From: Allodiplogaster sudhausi
Taxonomy: Eukaryota; Nematoda; Chromadorea; Rhabditida; Diplogasteridae
DNA length: 64,000 bases
Direction of reading: 5' to 3'
Assembly: GCA_945643635.1 (NCBI GenBank)
Contig: CALZFC010000349.1
Location: forward strand, 2,674,001 to 2,738,000
The translations under genes and the position numbers were made by a program. Numbering within the stretch: position 1 is the stretch's first letter; each line of letters begins with the position of its first letter. Under the pieces are notes generated by a model that worked only from the letters and a program-made list of their open reading frames with translations, was not told the DNA's origin and did not search any database. Positions 34,406 to 46,307 of this stretch are shown piece by piece.

Positions 34406-36429
34406 GACAGCGTATCTGTAAGACGCGAGCATGGCCCAATACAGCACTGCCCTGGGGACTTTTGTTTGATTCGGTGAACGAAAATGACATATCGTATACA
34501 ACTCGACGAGCTCTACAAAATGAGCCGTATTTTGGATTTAAAAAAATTTTCCGTTCGAGATACGCTACCGTATGTTTTTCAATACTTTTACTCATAACTT
34601 TGTTTACATGTAGTTTTTCTTCATGATTAATATATTAATATACCATTCGATAGCGCTTTAAAAGGCTTCAGTTTTTAGATGTTATCGGTGCTGTTTCGGC
34701 TCACAAGTTGGTTCATTGGAGATCAATTCCGCAAAAGAGCTCACTAATCGAAAGCTTTTTGAAAGGGCATCACTCCGCATCTAATGAGAATTTTTTTCAT
34801 CTCTCGTTTTGCTTGAATAAGACTATTATGTTCATTTTTGGTTAAAGAATTACAGTTCTCAGCCAAATTTTGGAGGATTCACTCATCTCCACAAAAGTAG
34901 ACCTACAGTCCCGCCCAACATTTCAGGTACATAAATTAATTAGATTAATTAGATTAAGTTAAATAATTTCAATTGGAATTTGAGCGATATTAGGCACTTT
35001 TACGTAATTTTCTTTGTTTGTTAGGGTGGTTTTTGAAATGCTGAACAAGTGCATACAGTAAGATTTTAAAAAGAATCTGAAATAAGCGTTTAAAAACGAA
35101 TTCGGCCGGTTTTAGGAGGGTCATGACCTTGTTTCAGATCCCTTCGATAACACAAGATCGACAGCACCTAAAAGACGGCCATGACCGTAATAAAACCGGC
35201 CGAATTCGTTTTTAAACGGTTATCGCAGATTCTTTTTAAAATCTGACTCTATCTGCTTGTTAAGCATGTCAAAAACAGCCCTAACAAACACAAAAAACTG
35301 CGTGAAAGTGCCTAATATCGCTCAAATTTCAATTGAAATTATTTAAATTAATCTAATTAATCTAATTAATTTATGTACCTGAAATGTTGGGCGGGACTGT
35401 AGTTGATGTGAAAGCGCGTTAAATTTGCTACAAAACAACCTCCTTATAACGAAAATTAAAGATAGCTATTTTTCGCTACAAATCGAAAAGCAACCCAAAC
35501 TCGAGAAAACACTATGGATATTCACCAATTCACTGTGTGAATTGGAATATTCGAATTGAGCATCTTTCGAATATTCCAATTCACACGGTGAATATTCGCG
35601 GTAAACGCGGTGAATTGGTGAATATCCATTGTGTTGTCTCGAGTTTGTGTTGCTTTTCGATTCGTAGCGAAAAATAGCTACCTTTAATTTTCGTTATAAG
35701 GAGGTTGTTTTGTAGCAAATTTAACGCGCTTTCACATCAACTAGGTCCCCTTTTGTGGAGATGAGTGAATTCTCCAAAATTTGGCTGAGAACTGTAATTC
35801 TTTAATCAAAAATGAACATAATAGTCTTATTCAAGCAAAACGAGAGATGAAAAAATTCTCATTAGATGCGTAGTGATGCCCTTTCAAAAAGCTTTCGAAT
35901 AGTGAGCTCTTTTGCAGAATTGATCTCCAATGAACCAACTTGTGAGCCGAAACAGCACCGATAGCATGGGCCAATGTGTACCAAAAAATAGCTACCTTTA
36001 ATTTTCTTTGAAAGTGACATATATAACGTGAAATTTTACGCACTTTCCCAATATCCATGTTTCATTTTGTGAAAATGACCGTAAATTGGTAATTTTAGCT
36101 ATAAAACATTTCGGGACCGTATTTTAGGACCAAAATTCAATTTTCATGAAATCGATCCCTAGATAAAAATTGAAGCCCTTTTAAAGCGCTATCGAATGGT
36201 GTATTAATCATGTAGAAAAACTACATGTAAACAAAGTTATGAGTAAAAATATTGTAAAACATACGGTAGCGTATCTCGAAAAAAAATTTAAAAAAAATTT
36301 AAAAAAAAATCTAAAATACGGCAAATTTTGTAGAGCTCGTCGAGTTGTATAAGATATGTCATTTTCGTTCACCAAATCAAACAAAATTCCCCAGGGCAGG
36401 CTATGCTCGCAAGTTACTGACAGGCTGTC
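34406..36429. repeat. Large foldback element (~2 kb) inside the TRPA-like gene
   Basis: The arms mirror each other around about 35,555. Left: 'CGACGAGCTCTACAAAATGA', 'CATTCGATAGCGCTTTAAAA'. Right: the complements at about 36330 and 36180-36200. The centre (35525-35600) is a tight palindrome around GAATTGGAATATTCGAATT, similar to the 28 bp centre of the other foldback family. The left arm was interrupted by the MITE at 34905-35400. No transposase. Confidence 0.8.
34905..35400. mobile_element. Palindromic MITE with CAGTCCCGC ends, flanked by TA
   Basis: Left end TACAGTCCCGCCCAACATTT and right end AAATGTTGGGCGGGACTGTA, so a TA dinucleotide flanks terminal repeats starting CAGTCCCGC, as expected for Tc1/mariner-type insertion. 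The whole ~496 bp is an inverted repeat; its inner hairpin also occurs at 7066-7200. Nested in the left arm of 34406-36429. Confidence 0.88.
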
Positions 36430-36879
36430 ACAAAAAAATTTCGTTCCAGGAACACCAAAAAAAGGGTTCAAATTATGAAAAAAATTTTGATTTTCTTTTT
36501 TTCTTTCGATTTCTCGTCGAATGGTTCGTAAAAAGTATCTCAGGACTTTCTTTCGAAACGCTTAATTTTTGTTGTTTAATTTTGTCATGAATAATTTTTT
36601 TCATGTTCCCCCAATGGATCGAAAAAGTTACGCGAATAGGAACAACTATCACCAGGGCGATTTTGCAAGATGGCTACAACGTGAAAAATTTGCGCAAAAA
36701 ATATACAGACAGTTCAATTCAGTACCTCATTCTTTACAATAATATGTCTATGACATTTTCATACAAATCTTATTTTGTTGATGAAATTGTGAAAATTCAA
36801 TTTTCAATCATTTTGGAAAATTTATTTAAACATATTTCATGAAGTTTAAACATATTTCCAAAATTCAATTAAAAAAAAA

Positions 36880-37146
36880 TCGATTTCTACATAAAAATAG
36901 AAGCCCTTTTAAAGCGCTATCGAATCGTATATAAATCATGAAGAAAAACTACATTTGAACAAAGTTATGAGTAAAAGTATTCAAAAACTTACGGTAGCGT
37001 ATCTCGAACGGAAAATTTTATAAAAATTTAAAATACGGCCCATTATGTAGAGCTCATCGAGAAGTAGAAGATATGTGATTTCAGTGCGCTGAATTAAAAA
37101 GGTCCCCAGGGCAAGCCGTGCTCGCAAGTTACTGACAGGCTGTCTA
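36880..37146. repeat. Solo arm fragment of the large foldback family
   Basis: Repeats the right-arm order of 34406-36429 ('GAAGCCCTTTTAAAGCGCTA', 'GTAGAGCTCATCGAG', 'GCTCGCAAGTTACTGACAGG'). It ends 30 bp before the VGLAVDD exon acceptor. No coding. Confidence 0.85.
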
Positions 37147-37994
37147 AAGCAACGTGGTCATTAATTTCCCCTTCAGGTCGGCCTGGCTGTAGATGACATC
37201 AAATCCATTCAAGAGAAGGCTGAAATTAAACAGATCGCCAAGCAGGTTTCATTTCTTAAACATTAAATCTCCTATTAATATTTGTTTTTATAATATACAG
37301 TTTTACAGATTGACGTTGTGCTACAAATCGAATCGATGATGCCAATATGGCTTATGAGAAAGATAGCAAAGGGTTGGCCTGCTTTTCCGATGCTACGTAA
37401 CTTGTGGAAGCTATTCAAAGACCAATTCGGATTTGCTAAAGAGGTAATCGACAGCACCCACACAGACAAAAATGATCGTAGCATAGTTTTTTTGAAAATC
37501 CTTCTGACAATGAGAAGAATATTATAACGACTCGAGCAGGACATTATTTTGAATGTCGCGTTCTGACGAACATTTGTTTTTTGTGTGCCAGAAATGTCAA
37601 CTTACATGACAACTAAACAATTCTCAGTGCAATGCAGCAACTTTTTCTCATGCACAAAAGTATGCTGGAGAATGCCAACTAGGCATTATAGAAAAATAGA
37701 GATTTTCAAAATAAGATACTTTATGTAAGAAAAAAATTTGAATTGTTGCAATAATTTTATTATTTGTTACTTTTACGAGTTAAATATAAATGACAGTAAG
37801 AACATCGATATTGTACAGAATTATAGCCTGCCGTGGTTTAGAGCGAGAGGCAGCCGCTGAGCCAACTCGACACTCTGCAGTCCAAAGTCGATCTGCTGTA
37901 CAAAAAGCAGCTGCAGATGGAAGACACCATGGACACCATGCTCACTCTGCTTAAGGCCATACCTGTCCAGACCGCACACAGTGCGAGAGAGTAA

Positions 37995-38912
37995 TTTGGG
38001 GCACTCTCTGCTAGCTCTTCTCGAACTTAAACTTTGCCATGAAGAAGGAATCACGAAGAGGAAGTTTGATTGGCTGTTTATGATTAGGTTGACGAGGATG
38101 ATCTTATTGTAATGATGACAACAAATTGCTTGTGATAGAACTACATATGAAACTGCCTTCGTATATTGTTCTAAGGATGTATTTTGTGTTAGTGCGCAAT
38201 ACGACAGGTTGGTACATTAATTAGAGTGTTCATCAATGTTTTTGTATTCCATTGAACTATTTAAATTGTCAAATCACGCTTTAAAGGATGTATCCGGCAT
38301 ATGTTAAGGCAAAAAATTCAAGTTAGGCATTTGACCAATGAAGTGTCCCGTGCGGAATAACCTTTAGCTGCCACGTGCTGCAGTATGCCTAGTTTTCTAC
38401 CCGTCACGTTTTTCGGAAGGCTGTGATAGTCCGATCTCAGTGCTGCTGCTCTTCGAACCCTCTCCAGCAGTTAAGAAATCCGCGGCCAATGTTGGATACC
38501 CTCACCGATATGCATGCTTAAAAGTGCACGAGACTAGTGGCCCCAGCTACCACGTTTTTGCTTCTTTTTTCGAGAGTTCAAAATACACGGCAGAGACCTC
38601 TTTTAAGGAACCCTCCACTGAATTATTAACACATGGTTTCACGAACGCGTATCGTCTGTAACATAATTCCAGAAAATTTGAATCATTCCGTTCTGCTGGT
38701 TACAAAGTTTGGCTCTGCCAAAATTTTTCTAGTCTCCTGTTTCTTATGCTCTCAACCAAACAGAAACCAGATACAGGGCCAAATATTTGAGGGCGCGGAG
38801 TAAAAGGAGGCGAACAGAAAATCCATTCCTGAGCGTGTTCTTTGCCGGGCCCGGCGTCGAGCCCGATTGGGCACGTTTTTCGCAATACTCATGACCGTCC
38901 CAATTCGTATTG
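37995..38912. other. Intergenic DNA between TRPA-like gene and tandem duplication
   Basis: No gene recognised. Short ORFs on both strands look like chance. Confidence 0.45.
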
Positions 38913-39760
38913 CTCATCTATAATATGGCAGATCAGTGGTGCAACCAATCTTCGAAGAAAGCGTGTCAAAAATTGAGCTCAACTTTTTAGCCAAAAAGGT
39001 TGAGGTTGAACATGTAAGTGATCCTCATGTACATTCGTATGTATATCTCTTTTCCCTGTTCGTCTGTTACTCTTTGCTAACTGCTGGCAATCCTCTTTAC
39101 AGTTTCTAGTCTGTTGGGCCGGCTTATTTCTCTTGCATGTATTTAATCCCTCGGAGATGTATCGGGGGAGGGGAGGTACAACAAACTCACATTGAAACGC
39201 ATGCTTAGGCTTGACATTTCTTGAAAGCGGTATTTATGCGTTCCAGCTGCATAGCAAACATTTCGTTATTGAGACCATGTCGGAAATGGAATTTCCGGAC
39301 AACTGTCACACGATGGTCACCGGGTGAAAGATCCTCAGAGTAGCTCTCCCATAATTGCATTCTCTCTCTCCTTTCAGCCGGATTTTTTTCTTCCTCCTTT
39401 CCTCCGTTCTTGCTCAGCTCCCTTTATGTTCCCCTATTTTTCTCTCTCCTTCGCTTTCGTTCATATAGCTCCCTAACGAATTTCAAGAATAATTTAGTGC
39501 TCGATACCGGAGACATTCCAACATTTTAATATGAGTGTTTCTTTGCATCCTTATACATAGCAATGTGTTAAATGAGTTATAAATTTATCACAAATTATAC
39601 CGCGAAAAACAAGATTTTTTAAAAAGAATTTCGTCGTTCCCGCTTTGTTGATTAGGGAAACGGCGAAGGCAGCGTTCGTACTACACGCAGCAAGTCTTCA
39701 ATCTATGCAAATGCGCGTGAAGTACTGAGGGTGTCTCTTGGATAAAGAAAAGGATGGACA

Positions 39761-40048
39761 ATGTTAATTGTTTCTGCCACTGTGGTCAAAATGAATCTTA
39801 TGACATTCTCTTGCGAGTGCACGAGAATGAACGCCTGTTCGCATAAGCTACTCTTTTGCCCAGGCAAGAATCACGTCAAGAATAACACCAAGTGAGTCAT
39901 TTGCTCTTTAGTGCGACACAATATTTTGTCATTTTTCAGCGAGGACATTTTCGTCAATATCGACCTCAACGTCAGGAGAAGCGAATCAGTTGCATGCTGC
40001 TCCATTTTCCGTGACTTGCATGGATTCGTCATTATTTCAGGCTCATGA
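39761..40048 (+). CDS. Candidate small cysteine-rich protein, two exons (unit 1)
   Basis: Exons 39761-39891 and 39940-40048 join in phase across a 48-nt intron with strong sites (AA|GTGAGT and TTTTTCAG|C) and give 79 residues ending in TGA. The first half has a hydrophobic start (MLIVSATVV) and a cluster of cysteines (CECTRMNACSHKLLFC); the second has ACCS. No family recognised. A weak case: the start context is unremarkable and no homologue is visible in the window apart from its duplicate. Confidence 0.3.
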
Positions 40049-41880
40049 ATTGAAAGAGGAACTTGCCAAAATCAAAATCAAATGAATACAGAACCGTGTT
40101 GGTGCACAAAGCAAGTTGGCTGGGATTTACTGCCATCGAACCTGGACGTCATTTACTGTTCCGGTTACGAATAATGAACATTCACTCTCTTTAAATTTCC
40201 TAAATTTTCAGACTTGTATAAACAACATTAATGGAAAAAAACAATACTAAAATAATAATAATAAAACTTTTCATATTTCAAAAAAGAGATATTTACAACA
40301 AGAGCTCACGAAATAAGAATTTCGTAAATATTCGAACTTCAATTGCAATTTAAATTAATTGTGCCAAAACCTGGCTATTTTTACGCGATAAAATTATTTA
40401 CAACTAGAGCTAGAGAGTAAATTACCTGCATACTAATTATTGTTGCATAAAATAAGTATTCGAGCTTATCATCTGACTCATTTCAATCAAACTGGAAATT
40501 TAGACCATGCCGAAGTGAAGTACGTGTCAATATTCCTGAAGTCGCCCATCAACGGACGTGCGTTTAGTTGTTTCATTGATAACGAATAGTGCGAAAGCTT
40601 TTATTAACGCACTACAAAGCAATAGATAAATAGCGTTGTTTGATTTATCAAACGATTTCATTTAAGAATAGAATCTCGCAGAAAAAATCCATCTAATAGC
40701 GCTCTTTCATTTCTCCTTTCATTTCGAGTAAAACAAGCCAAAAGATGAACTCGGCTGGTTAGTGCGCCTCCTCTCTAAATGAACTGTTTGATTCGTCAAA
40801 GAAAATCTTTTAAACAATCATGTGTTTCAAGCAATTCATTCAGACAATTTCGCATCAAATAGTGTTGTTTCAGGAAAGTTTATTTATGTATGTAATCTTT
40901 TTGTTATATTATTTTCTAAAGCTTCATCAGGGTGGATAGCGTGCACAGCGTTCCCAATCGACTGCAATCGTTCAGTGTTCGTTGACGAAGTGGGGTTCGT
41001 GTCCTTTTGAACAATGCTATCCGAAAATTGCGCTGGATATATAGTAATCATCATTGACTTTTTTTTATCTAATATTCGTTTAATGTTTCCTTGTAATGCA
41101 GATACGTGAGACTTGCAAGGATGGGCACGATCGACATTAACGACAATGACTAAATCATCCGTGCAACATCTTGACAAACTTGAGCAAAACTATCCTGACA
41201 ATGAGCTCACATTTACTTAAATGTCACTGAAATATTTGGTGAATTTTAGGAGACCTTTTTAGTTTTCCTTTTAATTATACTATTTCGACAGTTTTTCTAT
41301 AAGGTTTTGCAATGTTTTTTGTTATGCATTTTCACTTAGTGGTATTTTCGATTGTTTAATGATTAAAGGAGGCGAAAACTCAATTTTTTTGCTATAAGGA
41401 TGATTCTGTGAATGTGTCCGGATTGAGCTTGCGAAAGCATCAGCAAAAATTCAATTTACTAAACTACAAGTTAAAGAAGTAATTTGCATCTGAAAAGAGT
41501 CCCCTGATCATGAGGGAAATATTAGTGATTTGTACAGAACTTTAAATTTAACATTAGTCCCCAGACCAAATTACGGCCAAATAGGTTTGCCGAGCATATC
41601 ATGACCGGCGACCGTGAAATATGGTCGTCGACCGTAAAGTATATGCCGGCATATTCATGATTCACCAAACGGACGCAAACCGCCAATTTGAAAAAACGCA
41701 TGTTTTACGTCAAAAGGTTTCGAAACAAGGATCTTGGCAAAATGCCAAGAACCTGCGGCTCACGACTATAGTACTTGAATGAGTCGGCATTTCGTGTTAG
41801 GAGTTAACGACTTTCAAGCTCCTTTAAGAGCAATATTTTCCCCTTCTTGCTCTTGTGGTTAGGAGACCTATTTTAATCGC
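40049..41880. other. Non-coding stretch of unit 1
   Basis: AT-rich with no recognised gene. ORFs such as 40822-41010 have no motif. The same content recurs in unit 2 (48455-50285). Confidence 0.45.
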
Positions 41881-42108
41881 TTGTATTCCACTCTTTTCAA
41901 TGTGCTTTTCAATGTTAGAGAAAGAGAGATTGAGGGCAAGAGAAACGACGAAAACGAGGGAGAGAGAAAAGGTGTTGGAGACTTACAATTAGACAGGCTG
42001 TGCAAGACTGTTACTATTATCGAGCACTGTGTTGCATTGTTTGAAAGTGAAGAGCAAGTGTACATTGTTAGCGATGAGAGATGCTACAAAAGGCTTGAAA
42101 GTAAATAG
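41881..42108 (+). pseudogene. Repeated peptide-coding fragment (unit 1)
   Basis: The open frame ends in a stretch like IIEHCVALFESEEQVYIVSD followed by YKRLESK and a stop. The minus strand of the units near 25,700 and 26,370 encodes a close match, but with a stop codon at the glutamine position of the first run. Conservation at the residue level suggests a once-coding element; protein unknown. The upstream half is GA-rich low-complexity sequence. Confidence 0.3.
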
Positions 42109-42500
42109 ATGAGATGAAAAATAGAAAAGACATTTTTTTCTAGAAAGCAGATATGATTTTTGTTTGGGAGGGCAAAGCAATAGAAGAAAAGAAAAGGGTC
42201 TCTGGTGGCATTTAGTCATGCTGTGTCACTTTCAAATCTAACAGTGCAAACTTATGATCAAAGGCACCATAGAATCGACGAGTTTCGAGATCAAGATTGT
42301 ATTGATTTATTTACTGCAGGGTGTCGATTAGTGAGTGACGGAGGGCAGTAATAAATCGTTAGCCAAAGAACAAAGCTGATTGATTCACTGATATTGCTGA
42401 TAAAGACAGACACTGCTTTTTGTTCATGTTTACTTCCTTGCGGCAAGAAAAAATGTATGTATGTTTCAACGGAATTGAATAATTCCAATAATTCCAGACT

Positions 42501-43472
42501 CTAATGGAAATATCCAGCGACTGGAGCACCTTCCGGAATGGTCAGGATCATTCTTGGAGCCGGGGACGGAGTACGGCCTTTTCCGGAATCTGCTGGAATG
42601 TTTCCAAGCCTGAAGTGGGCCCTTTTCGTAATGTTCTGGAAACTTTCACGGCGGGGGGCTGAAGGAAGACACTTCCAGAATGTTCTGAAAAGTTCCAGGA
42701 GCCGGTAACACACACAATGATGAGTCCTCTCTATTCCACGGAAATGCGAGAGTCGACCACGGCAGCAGCAGAAGTATTCGCTGTGGCGAGTGCGGCTGCC
42801 TTCTTGAGGGACCAGTGTCGTAGGAAGAGTGGAAGCGAGACTTGACGGGCCTTCATCTTTTTGTTTCTCGTCAATCCTCTTGGTGCTTCCTTCGTCGGCT
42901 ACGACGGATTTTGGTGACGTCTTCTCTTCTCGTCGGCAAAGGGGCGAGGAGGACAGAAGATGCCTGGAATTGTTGTTATCAATAATTTCAAAAGAAAAAT
43001 TATGATTTCGAAAACCGTTTAAAAAAAATAAAAGTTCAGCCCGAATGGGTATCCGCCGAATCCGTTGAAGATCCGAGACACCTGCGGCCGTACAGGGGCG
43101 GCCCAGCGAGACGGAGACCATTCGGAAGGTTAAAGATGCCGCCAAAAGTGTTACCACCAAATCCGTTGCCGGCTCCTGGAAAGATGTTTCCGGCGTTTCC
43201 AGAGAGTCCGCTAGTTCCGAATCCATTACAAGCGACTGATTGGGGAACAACGAAGCCAGATGGCAGTCCATAGCCCGGGCTGCGCTGAAGTGACACCGAG
43301 GCAAGGAAAAGACCTGGCAGGCTCTTGCGTGCCTTGAAGACTCCGAATTCGTTGATGCCAAAAAGACTTCGTCAGACTCGTCGGGTCTGTTTGTCTGGCT
43401 TGAATTCCCTGAATACCGTCCGCTGCGCGACATTGCAGAGGAAGTCGTCGGGATGGTGAAGCAGACACTCAA
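42501..43472 (-). pseudogene. SXP/RAL-2 paralogue fragment, C-terminal half only (unit 1)
   Basis: Homologous to the 3' half of the minus-strand gene at 44140-45962, but lacking the signal-peptide and DUF148 exons. One frame reads LPSGFVVPQ, GNAGNIFPGAGNGFGGNTFG (43036-43296), then shifts frame; a final exon-like part (42965-42720) carries IFCPPRPFADEK-like sequence. The long 323-residue ORF over this region is mostly the wrong frame. Decayed copy; no promoter or start seen. Confidence 0.65.
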
Positions 43473-44139
43473 GAAGTTTTCGCTCTTTTTTTAAATGTAT
43501 ATCTCGTAATACGAAATTATAAACTTTTACAAAGCTTTTATTTAAATATACATATAATTAGAACTTTTATCAAAACATTTTATTCTTTAAAAAAATGTAA
43601 GTTATTAGAAATTTTAGCAAAACATTTTTTAATGGAAAATAACGCAAACAATTTAATAATAGAAATCCGTAATCCGTAATCCGCAATAGTCCGTACATAA
43701 AATGATGACATACAGATTCGATGACGAAGAATCGAGCGCATTGCTTGAGCTGTACCTCGCCGATGTCTGGCGGCTGAAGCGCGCGAAATCAACAGGATTC
43801 CAAACAGCTTGTAGAGGGAGCGTGGCCTGTACTAGTTCTCGTGTAATTATTTGCATGTATGTATGTATTTTTTATATGTACATTTATTTGCATCCTTACA
43901 CACTCAGCTCTGTTTCCAGAGGCTTTGCTTTCTTATTATAAGCTTAAAGATTAAGAATAATTTGCCTCTCGACATATTTTACGAGATAATTATGATGACG
44001 TACTCCACTTTTCGGCGCAATAATTTATATACATATGCTCAAAAATGATAAAGCCAGGAACAAACATATTGAATTATTAGTAAAGAATTATTAAGGTAGA
44101 TCATCAAAGCCGAGAAATTATCAGGGTAACTCATCTGCT

Positions 44140-45962
44140 CTATTCCACGGAAATGTCAGAGTCGACAGTAGTAGTAGAAGCAGCATCAGCAGGAGTAGCA
44201 TTATTGTTCTCATCAGTGTCGAGTGGACTGTCATCCTGAGGGAACGGTGTCGTAGGAAGAGTGGAAGCGAGGAGAGACGAGTCGTCATCTTTCTCCTCTT
44301 GACCAATCTCGTCTACGCGTCCTTCGTCAGTGACGACAGACTCTGGCGTTGTCGTCTTCTTCTCGTCGGCAAACGGGCGAGGAGGACCGAAGATGCCTGG
44401 AATAAGGGGGAATTGTCTTAATCAATAATGCTTCTAAGAGAAGTGTGATATCGAAAACCTTTACAAAAAAGATGACAAATTCAAGTGTCGTCAACTTCTG
44501 CCGTACCTGAGAGGAATCCGCTGTTCCACTGGTTCAGCCCGAATGGGAACCCGCCGAACCCGTTGAAGATTCCGTATGGACTTCCGAACGGAGACACCTG
44601 CGGCCCGTAAGGGAACTGGCCAGCGAGGCCGAGACCGTTGAGAATGTTAAAGATTCCGCCAAAAGGGTTCCCAGCAAGTCCATTGCTGGCTCCCGGGAAG
44701 ATGCTTCCGCCATTACGCTGAATCCGTTACCACCGAATCCATTACCGGCGAATGGTTGGGGAGCAACAAAGCCAGATGGCAATAAATTGCCCGGGCTGCC
44801 CTGAAGTGGCCCAGAGCCAAAACCAAGGCCAGGCAGACTCTTGCGTGCCTTGAAGACTCCGAATTCGTCGCTGCCAAAAACTCCACTTCGTCGGACTCGT
44901 CGGGTCTCCTTGGCTGGCTTGATGCCCCCGAAGACCATCACTTTCGGCAGCGAAATAGCGATAAGGAACCGCTTGATGTCGTCGTCGTAAGACTTGAAAG
45001 CGGTCGTAATCTTCATTTGGGCTTCGGACGAACTCAAGTTTTCGTCCTCGTAGATGGAGGAAAGCTGAAAAAGGCCGATATCATCGATGTAAGGGAAAGG
45101 GTTTAAGGGCAGAAAGTTTGGAAGCCAACAAGTCATCATTTTGTCTTCTTCAACAGAAAAAGAGCGGATATAAACAAACAAAAGAGGGGGGAACAGATCA
45201 ATGTGTGCAAAGGAAACCTCAGCGAACGCTGATGGCAGCTGGCGAATAGCCGAAAGAATCGCTGAATTACGTTCGACAGCGGCAGCCTTTGTGCGTTCGT
45301 CAAACTCCAGAAACTCGTCCTAGATATTGAAATACTCGTTTATTTCTATTTACAGCAGTGCATTAAAGAAAAAATGTTCAGCTTCATTGAACATATGTAC
45401 ATAAATATATTGTTGTATTTTGTTGTAGTTGCTTACAAAGAATTTCGCTAACCGTGACATTGTTGCGTTCGGCCCAATCGAGGATAGAAGATCTCGTCTC
45501 TCCTCGGCTCGCACATTGGTTTGAGGAAATCGTGAAGAATTCCTTGCGCGCTTCTCGGGGCAGCTCACTCAGGAACTTTGGATAGAGGCCCGCGGAAGGG
45601 GATGCTGAAAAGTAATTTATTCAATTGTAATTAAACTTTCCGTTTTAACGAGTTCCTTATGCCAAAAGTTTTAACAGAACATTAATTGTTTGCCGTAAAC
45701 TGATCGAAATTCATTTATCCCATTAAAGAATCGCGAAGCTCAACCGAATGTTTTTGTGACTATTTTTTTTGTGTCTCTCTAAAACACATGCTCTCACGCC
45801 TGTTTGTGTCAGGGAAAAGGCGGGAATTCAAAATTGAGTTTTTGGCTCCTTTAATTTTAGAGACTATTCTCCTTTAATTTTAGAGACTATTTATGACTAA
45901 CCTTTCCTTCCGCATACGACACACGAGGCAAGGAGGAGAAGTGCGATGACCATGCGGGTCAT
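44140..45962 (-). pseudogene. SXP/RAL-2 (DUF148) secreted protein gene, minus partner, frameshifted (unit 1)
   Basis: Exons: 45962-45903 approx. (start MTRMVIALLLLASCVVCG, a signal peptide), 45604-45453, 45319-45218, 45064-44507, 44396-44140 (stop TAG). The DUF148 core is clear: FLSELPREARKEFF, ILDWAERNNVT, DEFLEFDE, then LSSIYEDENLSSSEAQMKIT and DDDIKRFLIAISLP. SXP/RAL-2 proteins are abundant secreted nematode proteins (filarial antigens, Ani s 5 relatives); some bind cations, and roles are poorly known. After the core comes a Gly/Asn/Phe-rich tail, but one base is missing near 44712, in the segment equivalent to GFS-NGG, so the frame leaves the family pattern and stops early. The same lesion is in unit 2, so it predates the duplication, or is a shared assembly error. 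It shares a promoter with the plus gene at 46308. Confidence 0.75.
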
Positions 45963-46307
45963 GTCGGATAGAGGATGTATTGGAAGAGAGCTAGAGATGA
46001 TGAGAAGGTGAAGCTGATACTGTTGTCTCTCTAGTGGATCCGTTTATATATCCCCTTAGCCCCTTTGTCTCCGGTCTCTCTACGATGCTATTACCGTGTG
46101 AAGGTCACAGCCTAGCACCTTTGGCGTGCAGGTGTGCAAGCAAAAGACAAAGAGTCTGGATTGACGCGCCTCTGGGGAACTTTGACTTGGGCCACCCTTC
46201 ATGTGCCGATTTGAGTTGAAGCCATATATAAGCACACCAAGTCGCCTTATTGACAGCACCGGCACAGCTTCTTCCGAGCTTCATCTTGACTCCGAGCTAT
46301 CGCCGAC
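45963..46307. promoter_or_regulatory. Bidirectional promoter of SXP/RAL-2 pair 1
   Basis: Two TATA boxes face outward: TTTATATA at 46043-46050 (for the minus gene) and TATATAAG at 46225-46232 (for the plus gene), each about 80 bp from the start codon. Between them, the blocks CACAGCCTAGCACCTTTGG and GACAAAGAGTCTGGATTG are conserved in pair 3 (about 62808-62862), which suggests shared control sites. Confidence 0.65.

Larger units (their letters stand above)
30155..37994 (+). pseudogene. TRPA-type cation channel gene, 5'-truncated and lacking the S6 exon
   Basis: Ankyrin plus ion-channel gene of the TRPA family (non-selective cation channels of sensory and other cells). Predicted exons: 30155-30317, 30696-30830, 30971-31126, 32184-32262, about 32359-32526, 32603-32762, 32875-33137, 33189-33290, 33394-33531, 33579-about 33770, 33947-34057, 37177-37245, 37309-37443, 37842-37994 (stop TAA). 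The other junctions agree in phase; the 3' end of the 33579 exon is not fixed. Order: ankyrin repeats, pre-S1 linker (TPLRGLIQTFPDIAKDVFDKC), NHPL, the S1 exon (ALAFYGFFLASFSVYI), S2, S3, S4-S5 (DWQWHLATF, QWVNLLIF), then pore helix/filter TTVMMIGEFEF, and after a gap VGLAVDDIKS, which normally follows S6. The S6 hydrophobic segment is missing between 34057 and 37177. The N-terminal ankyrin exons upstream of 30155 are also absent. The C-terminus is a coiled-coil-like segment. It could instead be an intact gene with an exon I missed, but I scanned the intron on the plus strand without success. Confidence 0.78.

Noticed and set aside
42501..43472. 323-residue minus-strand ORF taken as a gene
   Set aside because: Its frame differs from the family frame over most of the length; the real homology is to a truncated SXP/RAL-2 tail with frame changes.
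43702..43941. 79-residue plus-strand ORF (RFDDEESSALLELYLADVWR), repeated at 52107
   Set aside because: Looks somewhat coding but has no partner exon, domain or polyadenylation signal; repetition is explained by the tandem duplication.
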